A stretch of 64,000 bases of DNA from Streptomyces kanamyceticus (GCF_008704495.1 NZ_CP023699.1:4836001-4900000); one strand, 5' to 3'. Shown: positions 54,007 to 63,419, counted from the stretch's first letter. Notes: generated by a model not told the origin, from the letters alone. Translations and numbers: made by a program.

Positions 54007-54954
54007 ATGCGGAAGCGGAACCTTTGGAGTGCCGGGGTACTGGCCGGGCTGCTGTTACTGGGCGCCTGCGGGGACCCCGGGTCCGGGGACGCGACACCGG
54101 CCGACCTACCCGACGCGGGTGGCTCGGCGCCGCCTGAACCGTCCGTGTCTTCCTCCGACACGACTCGGGAGCGTGCCGCCAGGAACGCCCCGGACGCCCC
54201 GGACGCCCCGGACAAGCCCGCCCCCAAGGTCCTCTACCTCGGCGACTCCCTCGCCATGGAGAACCAGGACGTCCTCGGCGCGCAGCTGAAGGACCGCCTC
54301 GGTGCGCGGTACCGCAGCGCGCCGTACTCGGGGACGACCCTCTGCGACTACCTCGACGGTACGGGTGAGGACTCCCTCGTCCCCGACAAGGACAAGGCCG
54401 CCGCCCTGGTGCGGGCCCAGCGGCCCGACTACGTCGTCCTCCAGTTCTGGGGCAACGCGTGGGGCTATACGCCCTGCATGAAGGGCATCACGTACGACAA
54501 GCAGCGCGGGAAGTACTTCGACCGGTACGCGGCCGACGCGCGGCGGCTTGCCTCGCAGATCCGAGGCGCGGGCGGTGAGCGGACCCGTGTCGTGTGGGTC
54601 CTCCAGGGCCCCGACGCGATCACGCCCGACCGCGTGCGGCGCGTGAACGGGATCTACGAGGCGCAGGCCCGCGCCTCGGGAGACCTCGTCGCCGACGCGG
54701 GCAAGGCGGTGGCCCCGGCGTCGGACCGCTATACGTGGGTGGAGAAGCTGCCCTGCACGGCGTACGAGCGCGAGAATTCCGAGTACTGCACGGAGCGAGG
54801 CTCTGGCCGCACTGCTCTCCACCTCGAAGACGACTTCCTGCACTTCTGCCTGGCGCCGACCACGGCCAAGTCCCGCCCGTGCCCGGTCCGTTCGCCGGGC
54901 ATCCGGCGGATGACCTCGGCGGTCACCGAGAGGGTCGCGACAGATCTCCGCTGA
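54007..54954 (+). CDS. SGNH/GDSL-like lipoprotein
   Basis: The 315-residue protein has lipobox LLGAC (C21), Ala/Pro linker and an SGNH-like domain with KVLYLGDSLAMENQ (block I Ser), LQFWGNAWG (Asn) and EDDFLHFC (Asp/His). Resembles the esterase-like domain associated with acyltransferases. Likely a cell-surface esterase of unknown substrate. Confidence 0.8.
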   Translation: MRKRNLWSAGVLAGLLLLGACGDPGSGDATPADLPDAGGSAPPEPSVSSSDTTRERAARNAPDAPDAPDKPAPKVLYLGDSLAMENQDVLGAQLKDRLGARYRSAPYSGTTLCDYLDGTGEDSLVPDKDKAAALVRAQRPDYVVLQFWGNAWGYTPCMKGITYDKQRGKYFDRYAADARRLASQIRGAGGERTRVVWVLQGPDAITPDRVRRVNGIYEAQARASGDLVADAGKAVAPASDRYTWVEKLPCTAYERENSEYCTERGSGRTALHLEDDFLHFCLAPTTAKSRPCPVRSPGIRRMTSAVTERVATDLR

Positions 54955-55225
54955 TCGCTGCGCTGACGAAGTGGGTGAAGGCGGTTGGGGTGACGGTGAG
55001 GATGGGGCCGCCGGGGTTCTTGCTGTCCCGCACTCCCACGGTGGCGTTGCCGTTGCGCTGGGCTTGGGCGAACTCTATGCATTCGCCGCCGGTGTTACCG
55101 CTGTGGGACGACTTCAGCCACGTGGCACCGTTGAGCGGGGCGCATTCGATGCAGTCGCCGCCGCTCGTTCCGCTGTAGGTCGACTTACGCCACTGTGCGC
55201 CCGTCAGGTGCTGCACGCTGTCCAT
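54923..55225 (-). CDS. DUF397 protein with internally duplicated motif
   Basis: The 100-residue protein contains the DUF397 head twice: WRKSTYSGTSGGDCIECAP and WLKSSHSGNTGGECIEFAQ, followed by VRDSKNPGGPILTVTPTAF. ATG with GGAGG six bases upstream. It overlaps the HTH gene end by 41 bp and the SGNH gene end by 32 bp. Confidence 0.85.
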   Translation of the reverse strand: MDSVQHLTGAQWRKSTYSGTSGGDCIECAPLNGATWLKSSHSGNTGGECIEFAQAQRNGNATVGVRDSKNPGGPILTVTPTAFTHFVSAAISGDLSRPSR

Positions 55226-56033
55226 AGCGTTCCTCCATCACACGAGCGATCAGTTCTGCCGAGCTGTCCGTCGAGAGAGCACAGCTCTGCAAACGAGCGT
55301 AGCCGACAGAACGCTCCCTGATCACTTGCGGATTGGCAGTCATGTGCCCAGTGTCATAGCTCTCCGCGTAGAAGAGGTCTGGGTCATCATCGAAGCGGAG
55401 GAGGTTGAACGCGCCCATCATTCCCGTGTGCTGACCGACCGAATAGGGCAACACCTGGATCTGCACCCACGGGTGGTCTCGGAACTCCAACAGGTGTTGC
55501 AGCTGACCTCGCATCACGTCCGCGCCACCCACCTCCTGATGCAGCACCGCCTCACCGAGCACGACCCACAGAGCAGGCGGCTGCTGGCGTTCAAGAATGC
55601 GCTGCCGTTCCAGTCGCGCGGCCACCAACTCATCGGCCCCGTCTGGGTAATCAACGCCGAGTAGCGCCCGCGCATAGGGCTGTGTCTGCAAAAGCCCGTA
55701 CACCAACTGGCACTGATACGTGGAGATGAAGCTCGCCCGCGCCTCCATCTCCGCATACGCCTGAAACCACGTCGGCAACTGGCTCCGCAACACCAGCCCC
55801 ACCAACCGCGAGAACACCCCATCCGTCCCCAGCGCCGCATCCACCCGCTCAGAGAAATCCCTCGTCGGCACCCTCCTCGTCGTCTCCACCTGGCCGATCA
55901 GCGACGCCGTGACGAAGACGCAGGAGCCCAACTGCGGCTGGCTGAGGCCCGCCGCCTCCCGTAGGCGGCGCAATTCCGCGCCGTAGTAGTCAAGGGGGGA
56001 CGCGGTGGGGTCGAGGTCGCGCATTTTGACCAT
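55185..56033 (-). CDS. XRE-family HTH regulator with DUF5753 domain (second locus)
   Basis: The 282-residue protein has a helix-turn-helix (18-75, AAGLSQPQLGSCVFVTASLIGQVETTRR) and DUF5753 with VYGLLQTQPYARALL. No ribosome site; MVKMRDLD start assumed (56024 possible). Upstream gene of the DUF397 partner. No ATPase accompanies this locus. Confidence 0.88.
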   Translation of the reverse strand: MVKMRDLDPTASPLDYYGAELRRLREAAGLSQPQLGSCVFVTASLIGQVETTRRVPTRDFSERVDAALGTDGVFSRLVGLVLRSQLPTWFQAYAEMEARASFISTYQCQLVYGLLQTQPYARALLGVDYPDGADELVAARLERQRILERQQPPALWVVLGEAVLHQEVGGADVMRGQLQHLLEFRDHPWVQIQVLPYSVGQHTGMMGAFNLLRFDDDPDLFYAESYDTGHMTANPQVIRERSVGYARLQSCALSTDSSAELIARVMEERYGQRAAPDGRTVA

Positions 56034-56177
56034 GTGCACAGCGTAATCAGCCGGTCGCGCTCAGGTGACGGAAATCACGCAACCCGTCACGTCACCCGTT
56101 CGGCGCACGCCCGCTCGCCCCGCCCCGGACGCCGTCCGACGCTGTGATTTCCCGAGCGAAGAGAAGGGGCGGCGCCC

Positions 56178-56612
56178 ATGAGCAGTGCGACTGCACCACC
56201 CAATCCGGACCGCGACCACAAGAAGGACACCGCTCCCTGGGCGTCCGGCGGCACGATGTTCGCCGGTGTCCTGATGATGGTGAACGGCATCCTCGGCGTC
56301 CTGGAGGGCATCGCGGGCATCGCCAAGGACGACGTCTACGAGCGCATCGGCGACTACGTCTACAAGTTCAACCTCACCACGTGGGGCTGGATCCACCTCG
56401 TCCTCGGCATCCTCGTGGCCGTCGTCGGCTGGGGCATCCTCAAGGGCGCGAGCTGGGCCAAGGCGACCGGCGTCGCACTCGCGGCGCTGGCGATCGTGGC
56501 GCAGTTCCTGTGGCTGCCGTACACGCCGGTCTGGGCGCTCATCTCGATCGCGATCGGCGTCTTCGTGATCTGGGCGCTCTGCAACGACCGCTCCGACGAC
56601 GCCGTTCAGTGA
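56178..56612 (+). CDS. DUF7144-type four-helix membrane protein
   Basis: The 144-residue protein has hydrophobic helices at about 25-50, 70-92, 95-115 and 115-137, with WGWIHLVLGILVAVVGWGIL. Common in Streptomyces, function unknown. Its 3' end overlaps the convergent MarC gene by seven bases. Confidence 0.8.
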   Translation: MSSATAPPNPDRDHKKDTAPWASGGTMFAGVLMMVNGILGVLEGIAGIAKDDVYERIGDYVYKFNLTTWGWIHLVLGILVAVVGWGILKGASWAKATGVALAALAIVAQFLWLPYTPVWALISIAIGVFVIWALCNDRSDDAVQ

Positions 56613-57235
56613 CCCAGCCGGTCCACCGGTACGCCCAGTGACGTGAGGCCGTCCAGAACCAGGTCCACGCCGACCGCGGCGAGCAGCAACCCGAGGAGGC
56701 GGCCCAGGAGTTCGATGGTCGCGTGGTGGGTGCGGCGCAGGACGCGGGCCAGGACGACCACGCACAGGAGGTCCACCACGATCACGGTGACGTACGCGCC
56801 GACGACCGTGGACCGCCACGACCAGGAGTCGCGGGCCGCCCCCTCGATGAGGACGGCGGTCAACGCGAGCGGGCTCACGACGTACGGCATGAGGAGCTGC
56901 CGTACGCCGCTCACCAGGTCCGGGGTGTCCTCGCCGGGGCTCTCCGTACCGAGGTGGATGCCGAGGACGAGCCCGACGGCGTAGATGAAGAAGATGACGC
57001 CGCCCGCGAGCTGCAGCGCGGGCGTGGAGATGTGGAAGAGGTCGAGCAGCCACGGTGCCGTGATGCCGGTGAGCAGGCCGACGAGGATCGCGGCGGCGGA
57101 CGAGATCAGCGCGATCCGCCGCAGCTCTCCCATCGGGTGGTTCTGCGCGAGCCCGGCGAAGGCCAGCAGCACCTTGGGCGGGCCGACCACGGAGAAGAAC
57201 GTGATGAATGCGGCGGAATAGCTCAGAGCGGTCAT
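56606..57235 (-). CDS. MarC-family integral membrane protein
   Basis: The 209-residue protein has six predicted helices and the MarC opening TALSYSAAFITFFSVVGPPKVLLAFAGL. Despite the name, MarC is not known to cause antibiotic resistance; transport role unproven. ATG 57235 with AGGA eight bases upstream. Confidence 0.85.
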   Translation of the reverse strand: MTALSYSAAFITFFSVVGPPKVLLAFAGLAQNHPMGELRRIALISSAAAILVGLLTGITAPWLLDLFHISTPALQLAGGVIFFIYAVGLVLGIHLGTESPGEDTPDLVSGVRQLLMPYVVSPLALTAVLIEGAARDSWSWRSTVVGAYVTVIVVDLLCVVVLARVLRRTHHATIELLGRLLGLLLAAVGVDLVLDGLTSLGVPVDRLGH

Positions 57236-57351
57236 GGGTGCATCCTGCACGGCCCTGCCGGACAGGCCTCAGAACCCCGCCGGTGCCGGGTCCGTCCTGG
57301 AGAACTATGCGCTCCGCCGGAAATACGGTCCACGTCTGCGGGTGCGTCGTG

Positions 57352-57412
57352 GCTGGTCGCGCCCACGCGGCGGAGCCGCACATGTCACGGCCCCGCGCCC
57401 CTTCGGGGCCCG
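57352..57412. repeat. Divergent variant of the GC-rich repeat
   Basis: TGGCTGGTCGCGC then an unrelated CCACGCGGCGGAGCCGCAC insert before CCCCGCGCCCCTTCGGGGC. The two outer blocks match the repeat; the middle differs. Confidence 0.6.
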
Positions 57413-57439
57413 AACCGCATCGGACTTCCACAAGGCCGC

Positions 57440-58351
57440 TCAGAACGCCGCAGGCCCGCCGTTCGCCTCGACCGCGTCCCCGACCGCCCGGACGAACGCC
57501 TCCGCGCGCGCGTTCGTCCCCGCCGTGCGATGGATCAGCGCGACCTCTGCGCAGGGCACGTCGTCCAGGGGGACGAAGGTGACGCCGGGGCGCGCGTAGT
57601 ACTTCTCCACGGACGCGACGACCGGCGAGATGCCCTGGCCCGCCGCGACGAGGGTCATCAGCTCCTGGAAGGACGCGACGGCCTGCCCCCGGCGGATCTC
57701 GCGGCCGCTCGGCGTGCGCGGCGGGACGTGGAAGTCCCACCAGTACGCGGGCGCGCCGTTCACGACGCCGAAGAACGTCTCGCCCGCCAGTTCCTCCAGT
57801 GAGACGGAGACGCGTCCGGCGAGTGGGTGGCCGAGCGGCATCGCGAGCAGGCGCGGCTCGTTGATCACCACGGGCCCCACCGTGAGGTCCGGCTCCACGA
57901 CGGGGAGACACGTGAAGAGCAGATCGATCTCGCCGCCGCGCAACGCGCCCAGCGGATCCTGGAACTGCGTCTCCCGCATCCGCACCTCGACACCGGGGCG
58001 GCGCTCCCGGAACAGCGCCAGGATCGGGCCCGTCAGCGTGCCCGCGCCCGCGCCGAGGAAGCCGACGTTCAGCTCGCCGCCGACGCCCCGCGCGGAGTCC
58101 TTGGCGCGGGCGAGTGCCGCCTCCATCTCCTTGTGGAGCGGAGCCAGATCCTCGTACAGCTGACGGCCCAGCGGGGACATCCGCACCACGCGGCTGGTGC
58201 GCTCGAAGAGCGGGGCGCCGATCTTGCGCTCCAGCTTCTTCAGCGTCTGACTGACCCGCGCCTGGGAGAGCACGAGCCGCTCGGCGGTGCGCCCGAAATG
58301 CAGCTCCTCCGCGAGCGTCAGGAAGGTTTCCAGCTCCTGCCGTTCCACCAC
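57440..58351 (-). CDS. LysR-family transcriptional regulator
   Basis: The 303-residue protein has an N-terminal HTH (1-62, HFGRTAERLVLSQARVSQTLKKLERKIGAPLFER) and a periplasmic-binding-like effector domain. GTG 58351 with GGGGG upstream. Divergent from the SGNH hydrolase/MFS pair, probably its target. Confidence 0.93.
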   Translation of the reverse strand: MVERQELETFLTLAEELHFGRTAERLVLSQARVSQTLKKLERKIGAPLFERTSRVVRMSPLGRQLYEDLAPLHKEMEAALARAKDSARGVGGELNVGFLGAGAGTLTGPILALFRERRPGVEVRMRETQFQDPLGALRGGEIDLLFTCLPVVEPDLTVGPVVINEPRLLAMPLGHPLAGRVSVSLEELAGETFFGVVNGAPAYWWDFHVPPRTPSGREIRRGQAVASFQELMTLVAAGQGISPVVASVEKYYARPGVTFVPLDDVPCAEVALIHRTAGTNARAEAFVRAVGDAVEANGGPAAF

Positions 58352-58503
58352 GTACCCCCTGTGACCTGCATCGATAAGCGTAAGCGCGTCGATCGTTTCA
58401 CGGATCGCCATTGATGGTCGGGCGCGCTCGGCGGATCTTTGAGGAGTCAGGACGGCGGCCCGCCGGACGGACATCCTCTCTCTTCAACTCCCTGGAGCTC
58501 ACC

Positions 58504-59802
58504 ATGATTTCGCGTGCCCGCACGACCCTCGCCGTCACTGCCACCGCCACCGCCCTCGCCCTGACCGCGGGTCTCGCCGTGACCGGCGCCCAGGCCGACT
58601 CCCCCGACCGCCACGAGACCGGCAAGGGGGTCGCCTGGACCGCGGCCTGGGCCGCCTCGCCGCAGCGCCCCAGCACCGGCTTCAAGGCCAACTGGTCGGA
58701 GGCGGGCTTCGACGAGCAGACCCTGCGCCAGATCGTCCGCGTCACCGAGGGCGGCGACAGAGCCCGCATCCGGCTCTCCAACGCGTACGGCACGTCGCCG
58801 CTGCGCATCGCGTCCGCCACCGTCGCCCGTACGACGAAGGGGGCGTCGGTGGAGAAGGGCTCGGTCAGGCGGCTCACCTTCGACGGGAAGCGGGCGGTGA
58901 CGATACCCGCGGGGTCGCAACTCTCCAGCGACAAGGCCGACTTGGAGCTCGATCCCTTCGAGTCCGTCACCGTCACGCTGCACCTCGCGGGCACCACGGG
59001 CCCCGCCACCTTCCACTCCCAGTCCTTCGCCACCAGCTACCGCGCCGACGGCGACCACACCGCCGACACCGGGTCCCGCGCCTTCGACGAGTCCGCCGAA
59101 TCCACCGAGTCCTGGTACTACCTCTCGGGCGTGGACGTCAGCGGCCGTTCCGTAAAGCCTGGCGGGCGCGACGGCGTCGTCCTCTTCGGCGACTCCATCA
59201 CCGACGGCTTCGCCTCCTCCACCGACCTCAACCGCCGCTGGTCCGACGCGCTCGCCGAACGCCTCGCCAAGGCGGGCAAGCAACGGCCCGTCCTGAACGC
59301 GGGCATCGGCGGCAACATGGTCCTCAACGACTCGGCCTGGTACGGCGAGAAGAGCGCCAACCGGTTCTCGCGCGACGCCCTCGACCTGCCGGGCACGGGC
59401 ACCGTCGTCGTCCTCGAAGGACTCAACGACATCGGCTACAGCGAGACCGACAAGCCCACCTACAAGCCCGCCCCCGTCGTCTCCGCCCGCGAACTCATCA
59501 ACGGCCACAAGAAGTTGATCCGCGAGGCACGCGCCAAGGGCGTCAGGGTCGTCGGCGCCACGCTCCTCCCGCTCGGCGGCTCCGACCACTACGGCACGCA
59601 CTCGGCGGCCGTGAGCGACGAGTTCAACGAGTGGGTGCGGACGTCCGGCGCGTACGACGCGTACGTCGACTTCGACAAGGCCCTCGCCGACCCGGCGGAC
59701 CCGGAGCGGATCGCCCCCGCGTACGACAGCGGCGACCACCTGCACCCGAACGACGCCGGATACCGGGCCATGGCCCGCGCGGTGGACCTGGAGACGCTGT
59801 GA
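58504..59802 (+). CDS. Secreted SGNH/GDSL hydrolase
   Basis: The 432-residue protein has a signal peptide (1-32, LAVTGAQA), an N-terminal carbohydrate-binding-like region and an SGNH core: GVVLFGDSITDGF (Ser), GIGGN, VVLEGLNDI (Asn) and GDHLHPNDAGY (Asp/His). Extracellular esterase. ATG with GGAG seven bases upstream. Overlaps the MFS start by one base (TGATG). Confidence 0.92.
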   Translation: MISRARTTLAVTATATALALTAGLAVTGAQADSPDRHETGKGVAWTAAWAASPQRPSTGFKANWSEAGFDEQTLRQIVRVTEGGDRARIRLSNAYGTSPLRIASATVARTTKGASVEKGSVRRLTFDGKRAVTIPAGSQLSSDKADLELDPFESVTVTLHLAGTTGPATFHSQSFATSYRADGDHTADTGSRAFDESAESTESWYYLSGVDVSGRSVKPGGRDGVVLFGDSITDGFASSTDLNRRWSDALAERLAKAGKQRPVLNAGIGGNMVLNDSAWYGEKSANRFSRDALDLPGTGTVVVLEGLNDIGYSETDKPTYKPAPVVSARELINGHKKLIREARAKGVRVVGATLLPLGGSDHYGTHSAAVSDEFNEWVRTSGAYDAYVDFDKALADPADPERIAPAYDSGDHLHPNDAGYRAMARAVDLETL

Positions 59803-61256
59803 TGACCAGCACCACCACTGTCGAGACCGCCGCGCGCCCCGGCGGGGCCAAGCTGCGCATGACACCACGCCAGAAGCTCGTCCTGACCCTCCTCCTCGGC
59901 TCCCAGTTCATGATCGCCGTGGACTTCTCCATCCTGAACGTCGCGCTCCCCGTCGTCGGCGAGGGGCTCGGCTTCTCCCTCGCCAGCCTCCAGTGGATAG
60001 CCACCGCCTTCGCGCTCGCCGCGGCCGGGTTCACGCTCCTCTTCGGACGCCTCGCCGATCTGTTCGGGCGCAAGCGGCTCTTCATCGGCGGGATGGTCCT
60101 CCTCGGCCTCTCCTCGGCCCTCGGCGGACTCGCCACGACGCCCGAAGTCCTGCTCACCGCACGGGTGTTGCAGGGCCTCGCCACTGCCGCCGTCACCCCG
60201 GCGGGGCTCGCCCTGCTCACCACGGCGTTCCGCGAAGGGCCGCTGCGCGACCGGGCACTCGGCCTCAACGGAGCGCTCATGTCTGCCGGTTTCACCACCG
60301 GCGCCATCCTCGGCGGGCTCCTCACCGACCTGCTCTCCTGGCGGTGGGCGTTCTTCGTCAACGTGCCGGTCGCGGCGGCGGTGGTCGCCCTCGCCCCCGC
60401 GCTCCTCACCGACTCGCGGATCGTGTGCAAGCACCGCATCGACGTACCCGGCGCGATCACCGTCACCGGCGGCCTGCTCGCCCTCGTCTACGGCCTGACC
60501 AGGGCGGGCGAGAGCGGTCTGAGCGACCCCCTCGCGCTCGCCGCGCTCCTCGCGGGCGCCGCCCTGCTCGTCGCCTTCTGGTTCGTGGAACAGCGCTCGG
60601 CCGCGCCGCTCGTGCCCGTCCGCATCATGCGGCGCCGCACGGTGATCTGGGGCAACGCGGCGGGCCTGATCGCCTTCGCCACCGAGACCTCGCTGGTCTT
60701 CCTCCTGACGCTCTACCTCCAGGAGGTGCTCGGCTACTCCCCGCTCGCCACCGGGCTCGCCTTCGGCGTCCTTGGCCTCGGTACGGTCGCGGGCGGCACA
60801 CTGGGCGGACGCGCGGTCAGCCGGTACGGCAGCAGGGCCACGATCCTCACCGGCGGCGCGGTGCAGGCCGCCGCGACGCTCTCCCTGGTCGCGCTCGGCA
60901 CGTCGGGCGGCTGGCTGTACCTCCTCCTCGCGGCCACGTTCGTCGGCGGCGTCGGCAACATGCTGCTCATCGTCGGCTTCATGGTCACCGCCACGTCGGG
61001 CCTGCCGGACTCGGAACAGGGCCTGGCGACCGGTCTCGCCACGATGACCCAGCAGGTCGGCATCACGCTCGGGATCCCGGTCATGAGCGCGGTCGCTGCG
61101 GCGCGGGCCGGGACGGGCACCACACCCGACGCGGTCCTTTCCGGTATCACCGGCGCGGTTCTGGTCAACTCCGGGCTGGTGCTTGCTGGTTCGCTGCTTG
61201 CCGCAAGGGCACTGGCCCCGTCAGGGGCGCGGGGAACTGCGCGAGCAACCCAATGA
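59802..61256 (+). CDS. MFS transporter, DHA2 (14-helix) type
   Basis: The 484-residue protein has QFMIAVDFSILNVALPVVGEGLG at the start and motif A LFGRLADLFGRKRLF; typical EmrB/QacA-like exporter. Co-translated with the SGNH hydrolase. The last 13 codons (APSGARGTARATQ) come from a copy of the interspersed GC-rich repeat, so the original C-terminus may have been replaced. Confidence 0.92.
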   Translation: MTSTTTVETAARPGGAKLRMTPRQKLVLTLLLGSQFMIAVDFSILNVALPVVGEGLGFSLASLQWIATAFALAAAGFTLLFGRLADLFGRKRLFIGGMVLLGLSSALGGLATTPEVLLTARVLQGLATAAVTPAGLALLTTAFREGPLRDRALGLNGALMSAGFTTGAILGGLLTDLLSWRWAFFVNVPVAAAVVALAPALLTDSRIVCKHRIDVPGAITVTGGLLALVYGLTRAGESGLSDPLALAALLAGAALLVAFWFVEQRSAAPLVPVRIMRRRTVIWGNAAGLIAFATETSLVFLLTLYLQEVLGYSPLATGLAFGVLGLGTVAGGTLGGRAVSRYGSRATILTGGAVQAAATLSLVALGTSGGWLYLLLAATFVGGVGNMLLIVGFMVTATSGLPDSEQGLATGLATMTQQVGITLGIPVMSAVAAARAGTGTTPDAVLSGITGAVLVNSGLVLAGSLLAARALAPSGARGTARATQ

Positions 61257-61477
61257 GAGCCGCACCCGCCAAGAGACCTGACGTGGCAGACGCGACCGCG
61301 GGTCCGGTGGGGGCTGGCCGCGCAGTTCCCCGCGCCCCTACGGGGCCCCGGAAGGGGCGCGGGGAACGGCGCGAGCAACCCGGTGAAAGCCGCACCCGCC
61401 AAGGAGCCTGGCCTGGCAGACGCGACCGCGCGTCCGTGGGGGCTGGCCGCGCAGTTCCCCGCGCCCCTACGGGGCAC
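61214..61477. repeat. Cluster of GC-rich repeats, partly inside the MFS gene end
   Basis: Copies at 61214-61251 (reverse), 61311-61346 (forward), 61346-61381 (reverse) and 61440-61477 (forward). The spacer GAGAGCCGCACCCGCCAAG and GGCAGACGCGACCGCG is duplicated too. The middle pair forms a long palindrome that could act as a terminator. Confidence 0.85.
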
Positions 61478-61483
61478 TCCGTA

Positions 61484-61879
61484 CTACTCCGTCGTGTAGT
61501 AGCGGTAAAACGTCACGACGAACACCCCACCGGCCACCAGAAGCGACATGATCACCGAGCGCAGGACGCTCGCGTCGGTCAGGCTGTACAGGAACCCGAA
61601 CGCGATCCCCGCGAACGCCGTCCAGGACAGGGCGCGCAGCTCGCGGGGAAGCGTGTGTGCCGTGCGGCGCAGCGCGAAGTACACGGCGGCGACGATCACT
61701 CCGGCGACCACGCCGAACAGGACGTTGCCGGTGGTGATCGGGCCCGCGTCGCGGCGAATGCCCGCCGCCCAGATGCCGTAGACGATGCCCAGGAGCGCGG
61801 GGCCCGCCCAGTGGGCGGACGCGGCCCTATGGCCGGTCGCGGCGGGCTGGGTGGGTGAGGCGTGTGGGGCGTATGCCAT
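61484..61879 (-). CDS. Hypothetical four-helix membrane protein, 131 residues
   Basis: Four hydrophobic segments (about 28-40, 51-69, 83-100, 107-126). No family recognised. Fourteen bases downstream of the SH3 protein gene, perhaps co-transcribed. Confidence 0.72.
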   Translation of the reverse strand: MAYAPHASPTQPAATGHRAASAHWAGPALLGIVYGIWAAGIRRDAGPITTGNVLFGVVAGVIVAAVYFALRRTAHTLPRELRALSWTAFAGIAFGFLYSLTDASVLRSVIMSLLVAGGVFVVTFYRYYTTE

Positions 61880-61893
61880 GACGGTTCCTCTCG

Positions 61894-62325
61894 TCAGTTC
61901 CGGTCAGCGCACGAGTCGTGCGAGTCGTGCGAGTCGTGCGAGTCGTGCGAGTCGTGGCAGTCGCGCCACTGCGGGCACGGGTCGTCGGAGGAGCAGCTCG
62001 GTACGTGGCGGCCGCCGGTGTCCACGTACGCCGCGCTCACCCAGCCGCGGACGCCGCCCAGCCAGTACCAGTACGGGTTGCCGTTGACGTGGGTGCCCCA
62101 GGTGGCGCACTCGACGCGGTCCTGGCTGCCGTACGGAAGCGTGGCGACGATCGACGCCGAGGTGTTCGGCTGGTCCCTGACGTTCAGATCGGGGCCCGAC
62201 ACGACGGTGCCCCAGATGACGTCGCCACCGTTGTGCGCGGGGGCCGCGGCGCCGGCCCCGGCCGCGTTTCCCAAGGTCAGCAGGGCTGCGGCGGCCGCCG
62301 CCGACAGACTCAGAGCGATGCGCAT
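61894..62325 (-). CDS. Secreted SH3-domain protein with His-Asp-Ser repeat tail
   Basis: The 143-residue protein has a signal peptide (1-28, GAGAAAP), a bacterial SH3 domain (LNVRDQPNTSASIVATLPYGSQDRVECATWG, then GWVSAAYVD) and a tail of HDS triplets ending DSCADRN. SH3b domains bind peptidoglycan. Start with GAGGCGG upstream. The tail is encoded by a 9-bp repeat. Confidence 0.85.
   Translation of the reverse strand: MRIALSLSAAAAAALLTLGNAAGAGAAAPAHNGGDVIWGTVVSGPDLNVRDQPNTSASIVATLPYGSQDRVECATWGTHVNGNPYWYWLGGVRGWVSAAYVDTGGRHVPSCSSDDPCPQWRDCHDSHDSHDSHDSHDSCADRN
61912..61956 (+). repeat. 9-bp tandem repeat encoding the HDS tail
   Basis: Five copies of CGAGTCGTG inside the 3' end of the SH3 gene; gives His-Asp-Ser triplets on the minus strand. 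Copy number could vary without frameshift. Confidence 0.9.
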
Positions 62326-62453
62326 GATCCGCCTCCTCGCCCCCTCATCCAGGAAACACCCGTTCGGCCGAGCGCTCCACCGGAAGCCGTCCGTTGCCCC
62401 ATATGCAGTCACCCCGGTCGCGCCCCGCGTGACCGGGGCCTTGCCTGGGATGC

Positions 62454-63419
62454 GTGCCGAAAAGCGCCCGAAGCGTCCGAAGCCCCCGGTCCGCCGCGTC
62501 CGCCCTGTCCACCGTCCTGCTCGTCGTCGCCTGCCTCCTCGTCCCGCTCGGCACGCTGTCCACCTGGGCGAAGTACGAGATCGGGGACACGGACAACTAC
62601 GTCGCCACGATGGCGCCGCTCGCCTCCGACCCCGCCGTGCGCGACGCCGTCACGGACGCGGTCACGGACGGCGTCACCGACTCGGTGATGAAGGAGGTCG
62701 ACATCGGGCCGCTGCGGGGCACCGTCGAGTCCTTCGTACGCGACGCCGTGCGCTCGTTCACCGGCACCGCCGCCTTCCAGACCGCGTGGAACGCCGCCAA
62801 CCGTGCCGCCCACGACGCCGTGATGCGGGCCCTGAACGACGACTCGGAGAGCGAGGTCACCATCGACCTCGCGCCCATCACCGAGCAGGTCAAGAAGCAA
62901 CTGGAGGACGACGGCGTACCGTTCGCGGGCCGCATCCCGGTACAGCACACCGAGGTCACGATCATGCGGTCCCAGGACCTCGGCCGCCTGCGGACGGTCT
63001 TCCACACGCTTCAGGTGGCGGGTGTGTGGGTGCCGGTCGCCGCCGCCGTCCTCGCCGTGGCCGGTGTCCTGCTCGCCACCCGGCGCCGCCGCGCCCTCGT
63101 CATCCTCGCGCTCGGTGCGGCCCTCGCCGCCGCCGCGCTCCTGATCGCCGTGGCCATCAGCCGCGCGCTCACCCTGGACGACCTGCCCCCCGACCTCTCC
63201 CACGACGCGGCGGAGGCGGTGTACGACACCCTGACGCAGACCCTCCGTACGACCTCATGGATCGTCGCGGGGGCGGGCCTGCTGGTGGCGGCGGGCCTCT
63301 GGCTACTCGGACGACTGAGGCACGGTCCCGACAAGGGGCGCGGGGAACTGCGCGACAAGCCACAACGGACCCGCACCCGCACGACCGGGCAACCGCCCTC
63401 GGTCGAGCCTCGTCTCTGA
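62454..63419 (+). CDS. Hypothetical integral membrane protein
   Basis: The 321-residue protein has an N-terminal membrane helix, an extracellular Asp/Val-rich region (AVRDAVTDAVTDGVTDSVM), then three C-terminal helices. The last 30 residues (GPDKGRGELRDKPQRTRT) are encoded by a GC-rich repeat at 63333-63363. GTG start. Function unknown. Confidence 0.8.
   Translation: MPKSARSVRSPRSAASALSTVLLVVACLLVPLGTLSTWAKYEIGDTDNYVATMAPLASDPAVRDAVTDAVTDGVTDSVMKEVDIGPLRGTVESFVRDAVRSFTGTAAFQTAWNAANRAAHDAVMRALNDDSESEVTIDLAPITEQVKKQLEDDGVPFAGRIPVQHTEVTIMRSQDLGRLRTVFHTLQVAGVWVPVAAAVLAVAGVLLATRRRRALVILALGAALAAAALLIAVAISRALTLDDLPPDLSHDAAEAVYDTLTQTLRTTSWIVAGAGLLVAAGLWLLGRLRHGPDKGRGELRDKPQRTRTRTTGQPPSVEPRL
63333..63363 (-). 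repeat. GC-rich repeat read through as coding sequence
   Basis: AAGGGGCGCGGGGAACTGCG then CGACAAGCCAC lies in frame at the end of the membrane protein gene, encoding KGRGELRDKP. Confidence 0.85.
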
